DNA of 64,000 nt from Zantedeschia hybrid cultivar (lineage: Eukaryota; Streptophyta; Magnoliopsida; Alismatales; Araceae), in contig JARZZO010000014.1 in assembly GCA_030544215.1 (NCBI GenBank), positions 35,803,734-35,867,733 of the forward strand, written 5' to 3'. A model generated the notes under the pieces. That model ran no database searches and was not told the DNA's origin. It was given only the letters and a program-made list of their open reading frames with translations. Shown here piece after piece: positions 22,701-34,100 of this stretch (position 1 is its first letter; every line of letters begins with the position of its first letter). The position numbers were made by a program, and so were the translations under genes.

Positions 22701-24785
22701 GATCGGGCCTGAGCCGCAATTCCCCTTGGTTTTTGTGCCACCAAGCAGCAAAGGAAACAGTCATACCCCCTTCGTGAGTGGGGGGAGGCACTGCCACTGG
22801 ACCAAATGAATTTTGGTGCTGAAAATAATTCCACCACAGCAGGGCAACAAGATGGCTCTTCTGCTTTTGATACACCCGGGGTAGCTCGGCAAAGGCAAGA
22901 TTGGAAGGAATCATCTGATCATATCCAAAATTCCGCGCAAAGCGGTTCGGATAATAAGGTTCCAGGATGACATCTCGCCCCTTCTTCAATATAAGCAAGG
23001 ACGGGCGAGTACTTAGAGTCCACCCATCTAATGCAGCGCCGTTATGGCCCATACGGCCCGTCCATGGGTCAAACCAAGCTCGGTCGTCGGCTCCTCCTCT
23101 GTCGAGATACGGCCGGAAATTCCGCGAGGAGTGGTCGAAGTCCAGCTTCCGGGAAGAGCCGAAGGGTATAAAACTCAAGGCCGCGCGGGCGTAAGAAAGT
23201 TGACCCGTCCCCTGGCTGGCAGGCTGGCTGGCCAGTCGGAGCACGGTGGGCAGTGAAGAGTAGATCTCCCTGCCGAGGGGAGAATAACCCGGAAGCAGGA
23301 GTCCCGCCCAGGCGCTGACATAGTGAGTGGCCATCACCACTGAACACGAATTCGGGGTAGCCGAGCTGCAAAGGGCCCCGAAAGAATGATATACACTAGC
23401 AAGTGCCGCCGGCGCAATAGCAAGGCGGGTCCCCGCTGCAAGTCGGGAAGCCGCTAGTAAAACCTCGGGCCGCAAAGCCCCCTCGTCCCCGTACGGGACA
23501 GCAAAAGTAACTAGCCAATATGCTAGATAAGCCGCCACATAAGTGATATCATCTAGGCCCCAGGGGTTCTCGGATTGATGCTCCGGCGCAATGATAATGC
23601 CTCTCCGAGGTATGTCCCTATGTGACAAAATGGAAGGGACCCGTTCATCGAAGATGCTGGCAAAGCCTCGGTGATAGTGGAATGACGCTCCAAAGAAGAA
23701 TCTGACCCAGGCAGCTGGTGATACCTTCCCCGGGCCGGAAGAACTCCCCCCAGTGGAGGACGATGCGACGCGCTTGGCTTTGGACAAGTCCCGCCATACC
23801 TTCAGCAAATATCTATAACAATAGGGAGTGGTATAGCTCCCTGCGCCGTCGGTGGTGCTGCGATGAAACTCGTCCAACACACCCTCTTCATAAGGCTCCC
23901 CTACGATAGGCAAAGCCGAAATCCGATGCAAAGCCCAGAGGTCGATAGCGGTCTCGCCTTCAGCAGTCGCGATAGTATTAGTGTCGCGAATATACCGTTC
24001 GGCGATCGCCTGAATGAAGCCGTGATGGCCGGGATAATCATACTGAGCCGCTGAAACGGCCTCATATATACCGGCTCTGTCAAGGATCGGTCGATAATGC
24101 TTCAAAATGTGCAGGAGCCACTCTGTAGCCCCCAGGCGAAAGACATGGGAACTCCTGATCTGGAGACGGGCGTCCCATGCGGGGCTAACGCCCCGACATA
24201 TGTCCGATAATAGTATGCTGAAATCGGACGGGTCATGTATGGAACTTCCTCCGCCTCGGTCAGAAACACCCCCTGAGGGTGTCGGGCGGCCTCAAGAGGA
24301 CGACTTCCTGCTCTCGTCCACATAGCTGGTGAGTAGGTCCGGCTGATGTCGTGGACTCGAAGAATAGCCCGGATGGGCCCCATCTGTTCGGGAGTAAGAA
24401 ACTCCCACAATCGGTCAACGGCAAGAGGAAAGGCCGGGTATGAAAAGGGGAGCAGCCCCTCCATATTGTCCCTGTCCAATAAAATGGCACGCTCCAAGTC
24501 ACGGCGCTCCGCAGGAGATAGCGGTCTTTCGACCCCATCTTCAACATAGATGAATGATTGGAGCAGCTCGTAGATGGAAAGATCTGAGGGAAGATGCCGG
24601 GCGGTCTCGCCCCGCAAAAAATAGAAGAATTCCCCGTCTCTATATATGCTTTCATGGCGAATGGGGACAACATCTTCAATGGTGATCCGCAAATGTGGCT
24701 GAGCCACCCAGCGGAACCCCGCATCTGAATAAGCGATCTCCTCCTCCTGAGGACCCTCGTGGGAGAAATCGCCGAGTGCGGCCAT
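19736..24785 (-). pseudogene. Antisense plant-mobile-domain gene of element A, 10 exons
   Basis: Read on the minus strand from ATG 24785. Exons: 22269-24785, 21913-22188, 21745-21822, 21582-21646, 21332-21479, 21122-21238, 20885-21037, 20601-20777, 20204-20527, 19736-20103. All introns end in AG, and all but one start with GT. Exon lengths match those of B except three explained changes: a 1-nt deletion in exon 1 near 24241, 24 extra bases in exon 8, and one copy of a 42-bp repeat in exon 10. Adding the lost base, the CDS is 4224 nt, 1407 residues. Exon 1 carries a PMD-like domain (PF10536, MAIN family) beginning at a GIYEAVSAAQYDYP segment, with DTNT...GE and AYLAYWLV motifs. Basic stretches follow, then Pro/Ser/Glu-rich linkers and a coiled coil in exon 10. 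It is broken by the exon 1 frameshift and by a GT-to-AT change at the donor of intron 4 (21581). Confidence 0.85.
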
Positions 24786-25682
24786 AATAATGAGGCAGGA
24801 ATAACAGCCTGTGAAAAGACAAAGACATACACATCAAAACAATGCACAAAGTAGACGATACAACTAAATCCCGACAGAAAGTCAGGGTGATATAGTAACA
24901 CCCATATATCGACAAAAAAAAAAAAAAACGCGGCTAATCCAGAATGTCTCATGTAGAGCTCCTGGAAATGCCCAAACTATGAAAAAAGATGTAGTGCTAA
25001 TATTAGCACGACATCCATATCATGCCCTCATATATGTGCCTTAATGGCGGATGCTTGGCCAATCAGGAATGTCTTGCATAAGACTCCCGGAAATGCCAAA
25101 ATAAGGTACTAATATCCTTTGAATAGGAATGACATTATCTGGAATGAGCGACCCGCTCCATGCTCCCAACCGATCTCCAAGTCACAAAGGCCAAGAGATA
25201 TTCGGGACCGAGCAACGTGGCGGACAATCCGATGATGTGAATCTTATGAGGACCCTCCGAGTCACAAAGGCCAAGAGGATCCGAATATAAAGGAAATTTT
25301 ATAGCTCCAAACGCCCCCAGAAAGTTGCAAAGTCATAAAGACAAGGCTCCCGGGGTGACGTTGGGCTATTCAAGTACCAAAATACATAGGGTGTCCGAAC
25401 CCACAAAAGGCGAAATCGTGCAATTAATTGCGCGAAGAATATGGGACAACATTGCTATTTTCCTAAATAATCTGCATATGCTCAAACCATATTGAGCAAG
25501 ATAGGGAGATTAGCAAGATATCGTCAAGGCATGACATGAAAAGAATCCCTCGGGACATATACAAAAAATATATATATATATGTATATATATATTTTCATA
25601 TATGCCCATGGCTATGAACAGATACATACATGGAAGAATGCACGGGACACCCGCCTCCGACTGCGTCTTCGGCGAGCATCCC
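24786..25682 (-). promoter_or_regulatory. Upstream region of A's antisense gene
   Basis: No gene is visible. A TTTTCACAG acceptor-like site lies just before the antisense ATG, conserved in B, so a 5'-UTR intron is likely. A perfect 16-bp palindrome, GTGCTAATATTAGCAC, lies at 24994-25009, about 210 bp upstream of the ATG. Two degenerate copies of a roughly 50-bp unit (AATGTCT...CTCC-GGAAATGCC) lie near 24935 and 25065, and two copies of GTCACAAAGGCCAAGAG lie near 25192 and 25262. An AT-rich alternating stretch lies at 25566-25605. Confidence 0.5.
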
Positions 25683-25694
25683 GTGGGGGGCATT
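25683..25694 (+). other. Polypurine tract of element A
   Basis: GTGGGGGGCATT ends directly at the first T of the 3' LTR (TGTTGA at 25695), the position where plus-strand synthesis is primed. The same tract precedes B's 3' LTR. Confidence 0.8.
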
Positions 25695-26963
25695 TGTTGA
25701 ACCCAAAAAATAATCTCATACGCAGAATTGCATTGTATGAATATACATATACGACACATACTCACGTTGATGTGAAATTTCCATAAGGATATGCATACAC
25801 ATAGGCATGACGATATGTTCATGAAGGACTACGTCATGCAAAATAAAAATGCCTATGATATAGGGGAATATTAAAAATCCATAAGAAACCACGGGCTCGC
25901 ATTACGAGGGCAATAGGGTGGAGAGCATACCTAGGCCAACAAGGCCTTGATCAGATTTTCTTTGAGGGAGCCTAAGGCGGCCCCAAGTTGCTTGCTTCGG
26001 CTTCCGAAATCAACCCCCGAACAGCCTTCGCGATTCTCGATAATGGGACCCGATGGGAGACCCCAAATGCAGCGATAAATGGGACCCCGAACGCTGCAAA
26101 ACAAGGGTCAAAATCAGTCCCAAGGTGGACTAAAATATGTCCCGAAATGGGGCAAAATCAGTCCTAGAACTCCCCCAAAATGGCCCCGAAATGGAGGCCC
26201 AATAGTGGGGGAGATAGGCCCAATAAGTAGCTCTATGGGTGGGGTCAAGATGAGGCCCAATAAGCCCCCAAATGGGCCCAAGTTCAGTCCCAAAAGTGGG
26301 CTGGGATCTGTCCCGGAATAAGGAAAAATCAGTTTTAGAACTTACCCAAATCAGTCCCGGGACGGAGGCCCAATATCGGGAAAGATAGGCCCAATAAACG
26401 GCCCAATGGGGGAGCCCAAAAAGAAGCCCAATAGGCACCCCTAACAGGCCCAAATCAGTCCCGGAATGGGGCTAAAATGCTCTCCAAACTTGCTCAAAAT
26501 GACCTTCAATAGAGGCCCAATAGCAAGGGAGGCAGGCCCAATGAGTGGCCCAATAAGGAGGCCCAATAGGGAGCTCAAATAGGCCCGAAATCAGCTCACA
26601 AAGGGGGCCTAAATCTGCCAAAAGGGGGAAGAAATCTCCAGGATTCCCAAAATGGCAAAGGAAGAAGGTGGACCCCTCTCTCTCTCACTCCCCCTTATTT
26701 AAATAGGCAAAGAGGAGGGAGGAGAGAGAGAGGGGGAACCGGTGGGAACCCCCCCACCGGTTCCAAGAGGGAAACCGGTGGGGGGGGAGGAGGATTTCCC
26801 TCCCTCTCTTTCTTCTTCTTTAAAAATTCAAAAAAGAAGGGGGGTGGGGGATTAAATTAAAGGAAAAGGAGGAGTTAATGGGGGATCTTAACCCCATTCA
26901 CATGGGTTAAGAATCCCATGCAGGAGCCCTCTTAAACCCCATCCTAAAAACCCCCTTTCACAC
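25695..26963 (+). repeat. 3' LTR of element A, left part
   Basis: This matches the 5' LTR from its first base without the 180-bp and 47-bp duplications, and stops after TTTCACAC, where element B begins. It continues at 51958. Confidence 0.95.
26959..26963. repeat. Target-site duplication of element B (CACAC), left copy
   Basis: CACAC at 26959-26963 is repeated exactly at 51958-51962. The intact LTR of A has the site once, around 5177-5181. This proves insertion of B into A by integrase. Confidence 0.95.
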
Positions 26964-29900
26964 TGTTTGCGCGAAGATTTATCTAACCTTCGGTCGGGAC
27001 CTGACCTAGACATATCTCTCCTCCTATGTCGGATTATTCGGAAATCCATTTTTTCTTTGTTTATCTAGCGGAATTAGGGTCGGTTTTATATTTTTTTATC
27101 GGATTATGAGAGCTTGGGATTAGCCCTCAGGGAATCCGGGACTTCGAATCAAGCGAAGATTCGAGTATATGACATCTCTCCACTGACCTCGGTCAGTGTT
27201 AATTACGCTGAGCGACTGCTCGGCAACCCTTGATTAACCATCCGTATGATGCCCTTAATCATGTAAAAGCTACTAATATAGGAAGCGCATGCATATGCAG
27301 ATGAAGGTATATTTTAGGTTGACTCCTTAACCTCACCCCGGTTCGAGGACAATTTTTTATGTGATTTGGGATTGACTCCTGGTTATTAGGGTTGGTTCCA
27401 AGTTTGGAGGATTAATTCCAAATTATGCGGATTGATTCCCAATTTTTAGCCCTACAGGGACCTTTTTGTAATTTTACACCTTGAGGGGTTTTTATGTAAT
27501 TATGGGAGCCTTATGAAAGCATAACAATTTACAAGTATATGTGGGGTGGATTTTAAAGGGTTCCACACTTTATGGGGGTTATAAAATCAATTTTAAAGGT
27601 ATGAGGGTTTTTTTGTAATTTTCCCTTAAACTGGGTTATCAAGTTTTAAGATTTGATATTGAGGTTATTGGAGAGAAATTTTACTCATGATATGATTTTT
27701 AGGGCTTTCGGGGTTATATATGTAAATATTATACATAGGGGTATTTTGGTAATTTTATATTTATGTATTATGTTCATTATTAATGGTTTATATCCTTTCA
27801 GATTTTTAAGTTCTCTGATTTCTCACTGATTCTATTGATTTTATTCTTTTTTTTTTATGTTTAATTTGGTTAATTTAATTAATTAATTAATTATTCATAT
27901 GAGATTATTTAGGTTTATTATAATTTTCTACATATTTTTCTGTTTTCTTATAGGTTTTCCTGATTTTTACTGTTTTCTGTTTTTTAATTGATTTTTCGAA
28001 TTTTTATTAATTAATTAATTATTAATTATAAATTATCTTTTGGGTTTAATTATAATTTTTATGCAGTTTTCTGAACTCATATTTTATTTGTTTAGGGGGT
28101 GAGGCTAAGAGTTAGGTTGAAGGTGCACTCAATTTCGTTTAGTTTTAGAAAACTATATACATATACGTATTATTATTGAAATATGATAATTATAAAATTT
28201 AAATGACACACACATGAGCACCGAATTTCTGATAGTATTTCAGCAGCATTTCGCCTTATTATAAGACTGTTTTACAAAGAAAATTCGGCAGAGCTTCCCC
28301 TTAGGATTGAACCTTAGGAGAGAGCTCTCCGGGACGAAAGAACTCCCAAATTCGCAGCAAATCCGGGTAAGAAAAAACCCGAATTTGGTTTTCAATTGGC
28401 AGCACTCTCCCCCACAATTTCACCACCACCTCACCCTTGTATGTGGGCAGCTTATAGGCTTGTGGTGTGTGAATATATGCCCCTTGTGTTGTCCCCTTGA
28501 ATTGGAGCCTTGGGGTCCTATTTATAGGCCCAAAATCTGAACCGGTGGGGGGTGCCACCGGGATGAACCAAGGTGGGGGGTGCCACCGGTTAGGGCTTCC
28601 CTCCTCCCCTCTTTTTTTATTTTTTATTCTATATCAGCCAATGGGTGGCAAGGGGTGAGAGAGAGAGAGCAAATAAAGGAGAGAGGGGGAGGTGAGTGGG
28701 CACCCCCACCGGTTCCAACAGGTGGGGGGATGGCCACCGGTTAGGCCCCCCACCGGTTGGGAACCGGTGGGGGGTCTCCCCCACCGGTTTTGGGAAACCG
28801 GTGGGGGGGTTCTCCCTTCCCCATGCTCCCTTTCTTTCCCACTTTTGGCTCTTAATGAGCTTTGGGTTTTTTTGGTTTTCAGATTTCCAAGTGTGAAAAG
28901 GGGTCTTTGCCCATTAAATTCAGACTTGGGTTAGGTGTGAAAGGGGGTTTTTAGGATGGGGTTTAAGAGGGCTCCTGCATGGGATTCTTAACCCGTGTGA
29001 ATGGGGTTAAGATCCCCCATTAACTCCTCCTTTCCCTTTAATTTAATCCCCCACCCCCCTTCTTTTTTGAATTTTTAAAGAAGAAGAAAGAGAGGGAGGG
29101 AAATCCTCCTCCCCCCCCACCGGTTTCCCTCTTGGAACCGGTGGGGGGGTTCCCACCGGTTCCCCCTCTCTCTCTCCTCCCTCCTCTTTGCCTATTTAAA
29201 TAAGGGGGAGTGAGAGAGAGAGGGGTCCACCTTCTTCCTTTGCCATTTTGGGAATCCTGGAGATTTCTTCCCCCTTTTGGCAGATTTAGGCCCCCTTTGT
29301 GAGCTGATTTCGGGCCTATTTGAGCTCCCTATTGGGCCTCCTTATTGGGCCACTCATTGGGCCTGCCTCCCTTGCTATTGGGCCTCTATTGAAGGTCATT
29401 TTGAGCAAGTTTGGAGAGCATTTTAGCCCCATTCTGGGACTGATTTGGGCCTGTTAGGGGTGCCTATTGGGCTTCTTTTTGGGCTCCCCCATTGGGCCGT
29501 TTATTGGGCCTATCTTTCCCGATATTGGGCCTCCGTCCCGGGACTGATTTGGGTAAGTTCTAAAACTGATTTTTCCTTATTCCGGGACAGATCCCAGCCC
29601 ACTTTTGGGACTGAACTTGGGCCCATTTTGGGGCTTATTGGGCCTCATCTTGACCCCACCCATAGGGCTACTTATTGGGCCTATCTCCCCCACTATTGGG
29701 CCTCCATTTCGGGGCCATTTTGGGGGAGTTCTAGGATTGATTTTGCCCCATTTCGGGACAGATTTTAGTCCACCTTGGGACTGATTTTGACCCTTGTTTT
29801 GCAGCGTTCGGGGTCCCATTTATCGCTGCATTTGGGGTCTCCCATCGGGTCCCATTATCGAGAATCGCGAAGGCTGTTCGGGGGTTGATTTCGGAAGCCG

Positions 29901-30203
29901 AAGCAAGCAACTTGGGGCCGCCTTAGGCTCCCTCAAAGAAAATCTGATCAAGGCCTTGTTGGCCTAGGTATGCTCTCCACCCTATTGCCCTCGTAATGCG
30001 AGCCCGTGGTTTCTTATGGATTTTTAATATTCCCCTATATCATAGGCATTTTTATTTTGCATGACGTAGTCCTTCATGAACATATCGTCATGCCTATGTG
30101 TATGCATATCCTTATGGAAATTTCACATCAACGTGAGTATGTGTCGTATATGTATATTCATACAATGCAATTCTGCGTATGAGATTATTTTTTGGGTTCA
30201 ACA
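26964..30203 (-). repeat. 3' LTR of element B
   Basis: It is bounded by the CACAC duplication on one side and the PPT on the other. It contains the TATA box at 28519-28526 (read on minus), the ACCGGT hairpins and the TGGGCC cluster at about 29290-29700. Confidence 0.95.
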
Positions 30204-30215
30204 AATGCCCCCCAC
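30204..30215 (-). other. Polypurine tract of element B
   Basis: On the minus strand it reads GTGGGGGGCATT, immediately upstream of the LTR start, identical to A. Confidence 0.8.
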
Positions 30216-31111
30216 GGGATGCTCGCCGTAGACGCAGTCGGAGGCGGGTGTCCCGTGCATTCTTCCATATATGTATCTGTTCATTGCCATGGACATATAT
30301 GAAAATATATATATACATATATATTTTTTTTTTGTATATGTCCCGAGGGATTCTTTTCATATCATGCCTTGACGATATCTTGCTAATCTCCCTATCTTGC
30401 TCAATATGGTTTGAGCATATGCAGATTTTTTTTAGGAAAATAGCAATGTTGTCCCATATTCTTCGCGCAATTAATTGCACGATTTCGCCTTTTGTGGGTT
30501 CGGACACCCTTTGTATTTTGGTACTCGAGTGGTCCAACGTCACCCCAGGAGCCTTGTCTTTATGACTTTGCGACTTTCTGGGGACGTTCGGAGCTATGAA
30601 ATTTCCTTTATATTCGGATCCTCTTGGCCTTTGTGACTCGGAGGGTCCTCATAAGATTGACATCATCGGATTGTCCGACACGTTGCTCGGTCCCGAATAT
30701 CTCTTGGCCTTTGTGACTTGGAGATCGGTTGGGAACATGGAGCGGGTCACTCAATCCTGACAATGTCATTCATATTCAAAGGATATTAGAACCTTTTTTC
30801 GGCATTTCCGGGAGTCCTATGCAAGACATTCCGGATTGGCCAAGTATCCGCCATTAAGGCACATATATGAGGGCATGGTATGGGTGTTGTGCTAGTATTA
30901 GCACTTCATCTTTCTTATAGTTTGGGCATTTCCAGGAGCTCTACACGAGACATTTCGAATTAGCCGCATTTTTGCCATTTGTTGGCGATATATAAGCTTT
31001 GCTGCATTATCCTGACTTCCTGTCGGGATTTAGTTGTATCATCTGCTTTGTACATTATTTTGATGTGTATGTCTTTGTCTTTTCACAGGCTGCTATTCCT
31101 GCCTCATTATT
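30216..31111 (+). promoter_or_regulatory. Upstream region of B's antisense gene
   Basis: This has no gene and is homologous to 24786-25682 of A. A TATA candidate, TATATAAG, lies at 30989-30996, about 116 bp before the ATG. The A copy has TATATGGG at this place. The acceptor-like TTTTCACAG ends at 31088, 23 bases before the ATG. The palindrome seen in A is present with one central change (GTGCTAGTATTAGCAC near 30888). The gene therefore seems to have its own promoter inside the element. Confidence 0.5.
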
Positions 31112-34100
31112 ATGGCCGCACTCGGCGATTTCTCCCACGAGTGTCCTCAGGAGGAGGAGATTGCTTATTCAGATGCGGGGTTCCGCTGGGTGGCTCAACC
31201 ACATTTGCGTATCACCATTGAAGATGCTGTCCCCATTCGCCATGAAAGCATATATAGAGACGAGGAATTCTTCTATTTTTTGCGGGGCGAGACCGCCCGG
31301 CATCTTCCCTCAGATCTTTCCATCTACGAGCTACTCCAATCATTCATCTATGTTGAAGATGGGGTCGAAAGACCGCTATCTCCTGCGGAGCGCCGCGACT
31401 TGGAGTGTGCCATTTTATTGGACCGGGACAATATGGAGGGGCTGCTCCCCTTTTCATACCCAGCCTTTGCTCTTGCCGTTGACCGATTGTAGGAGTTTCC
31501 TACTCCCGAACAGATGGGGCCCATCCGGGCTATTCTTCGGGTCCACGACATCAGCCGGACCTACCCGCCAGCTATGTGGACGAGAGCAGGAAGTCGTCCT
31601 CTTGAGGCCGCCCGACACCCTCAGGGGGTGTTTCTGACCGAGGCGGAAGAAGGTTCTATCCATGACCCGTCCGATTTCAGCATACTATTATCGGACATAT
31701 GCCGGGGCGTTCGCCCCGCATGGGACGCCCGTCTCCAGATCAGGAGTTCCCATGTCTTTCGCCTGGGGGCTACAGAGTGGCTCTTGCATATATTGAGGCA
31801 TCACCGGCCAATCCTTGACAGAGCCGGTATATATGAGGCTGTTTCAGCGGCTCAGTATGATTATCCCTTCCATCACGGCTTCATCCAGGCGATCGCCGAG
31901 CGGTATATCCGCGATACTAATACTATCGCGACTGTTGAAGGCGAGACCGCCATCGACCTCTGGGCCTTACATCGGATTTCAGCTTTGCCGATCGTAGGGG
32001 AGCCCTATGAAGAAGGAGTGTTAGATGAGTTCCATCGCAGCACTACTGACGGTGCGGGGAGCTATGCTACCCCCTATTGCTACAGGTATTTGCTGAAGGT
32101 ATGGCGGGACTTATCCAAAGCCAAGCGCACCGCCTCATCCTCCACTGGGGGGAGTTCTTCCGGCCCGGGGAAGGTATCACCAGCTGCCTGGGTCAGATTC
32201 TTCTTTGGAGGGCCATTCCGCTATCACCGAGGCCTTGCCAGCATCTTCGATGAATGGATCCCTTCTATTTTGTCACATAGGGACATACCTCGGAGAGGCA
32301 TTATCATTGCGCCGGAGCATCAATCCGAGAACCCCTGGGGCCTGGATGATATCACTTATGTGGCGGCTTATCTAGCATATTGGCTAGTTACTTTTGCTGT
32401 CCCGTACGGGGACGAGGGGGCTTTGCGGCCCGAGGTTTTACTAGCGGCTTCCCGACTTGCAGCGGGGACCCGCCTTGCTATTGCGCCGGCGGCACTTGCT
32501 AGTGTATATCATTCTTTCGGGGCCCTTTGCAGCTCGGCTACCCCGAATTCGTGTTCAGTGGTGATGGCCACTCACTATGTCAGCGCCTGGGCGGGACTCC
32601 TGCTTCCGGGTTATTCTCCCCTCGGTAGGGAGATGGACTCTTCACTGCCCACCGTGCTCCGACTGGCCAGCCAGCCTGCCAGCCAGGGGACGGGTCAGCT
32701 TTCTTACGCCCGCGCGGCCTTGAGTTTTATACCCTTCGGCTCTTCCCGGAAGCTGGACTTCGACCACTTCTCGCGGAATTTCTGGCTGTATCTCGACAGA
32801 GGAGGAGCCGCCGACCGAGCTTGGTTTGACCCATGGACGGGCCGTATGGGCCATAACGGCGCTGCATTAGATGGGTGGACTCTAAGTACTCGCCCGTCCT
32901 TGCTTATATTGAAGAAGGGGCGAGATGTCATCCTGGAACCTTATTATCCGAACCGCTTTGCGCGGAATTTTGGATATGATCAGATGATTCCTTCCAATCT
33001 TGCCTTTGCCGAGCTACCCCGAGTGTATCAAAAGCGGAAGAGCCATCTTGTTGCCCGGCTGTGGTGGAATTATTTTCAGCACCAAAATTCATTTGGTCCA
33101 GTGGCAGTGCCTCCCCCCACTCATGAAGGGGGTATGACTGTTTCCTTTGTTGCTTGGTGGCACAAAAACCAAGGGGAATTGCCGCTCAGGCCCGATCCAG
33201 AGCAGACGAGGAGTTCTTCTCAGGCTAAGTCCACCAAAGGACTTGGCCGACATACATATAAGGGACGAGCTGGCCCATCGGCGCCGAAGGCGAAGAAGAA
33301 GAAGGGCGGCGAGGATGATGGCTTTTATGAGCTCGCCGCTCTAGGGTATATATGGACTCATCAGTTCCTGGCGGACTGCAAAATCCCCAGAAGATTAGAG
33401 CACAGTACCCGGCTGCCCGTAGGCAGTTTCAATGGGGATCCCGCCAGAGATTGGCTATGTTATCTCAGCCACATGCTTGCTTGCTTCGGCCCTCGCCGCG
33501 AGGCATTCCTGATATTGCGGGCCGAGACTGTCGGCGATGTATGGCGGGTAATGGGGCAGGCGGCGACCCAGCTGGGGATGCCTTTTGATTCCCTTATACC
33601 CGAACCACCGAGGTCTTTTGCCGCGGCAGGTATTCCCATTTCTATATTTTTCATTATTTACCTTATGGCATATGTGCTTTGCCTCTATATCAATCCCTTT
33701 ATTTTGCAGGAGATGTTGTCTCCCCTTTGCTTGCGACTCCTGGAGGATCTCCCGTGCATCAGTCGCGCGAGGGAGGGCCTCATATCCTTGCTGGGGAGGC
33801 GGCTGCACCCCCTGCCAATATTGGTCCCACATCGGAGATGCAACTCCTAGTGGCCGCGGCGAAACAGGCTGCTCGGAGGAAGCGGGCGGCCGAAGAAGAG
33901 ACGGGAGGCCGATCGGTTCGGCCCCGGCTGTCTCCTGCCTCTCCGCCGGCTCCGGCGCTTGTCGGGAGGCCACCTTCGCCTATCGGTAAGAAATCTGCTG
34001 ATTTCTTTTATTTTGAGGATTAATTCCCCTTTTGAATACGACTTCTTATGTTGCATGTATATTTTTTTATATCAGAGGAAGGCGAATTTATCGGTGAGAA

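Noticed and set aside
22476..23371. Several plus-strand frames across the antisense gene of A
   Set aside because: They are shadows of the long exon 1 on the minus strand; B shows the same shadows on its other strand.
22048..24105. Antisense gene as an envelope-like protein
   Set aside because: No signal peptide, transmembrane anchor or glycosylation-rich ectodomain; the domain resembles PMD and the C-terminus is a soluble coiled coil.
24994..25009. TAATATTA core as a geminivirus-like replication origin
   Set aside because: The conserved nonanucleotide is not complete (AG instead of AC at the end), there are no iterons and no Rep gene nearby.
33710..33850. Read-through of exon 1 of B's antisense gene to the stop at 33850 as the true C-terminus
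   Set aside because: The last part translates intron and out-of-frame exon 2; splicing at 33630/33709 gives a frame that continues through eight further exons with exact closure.
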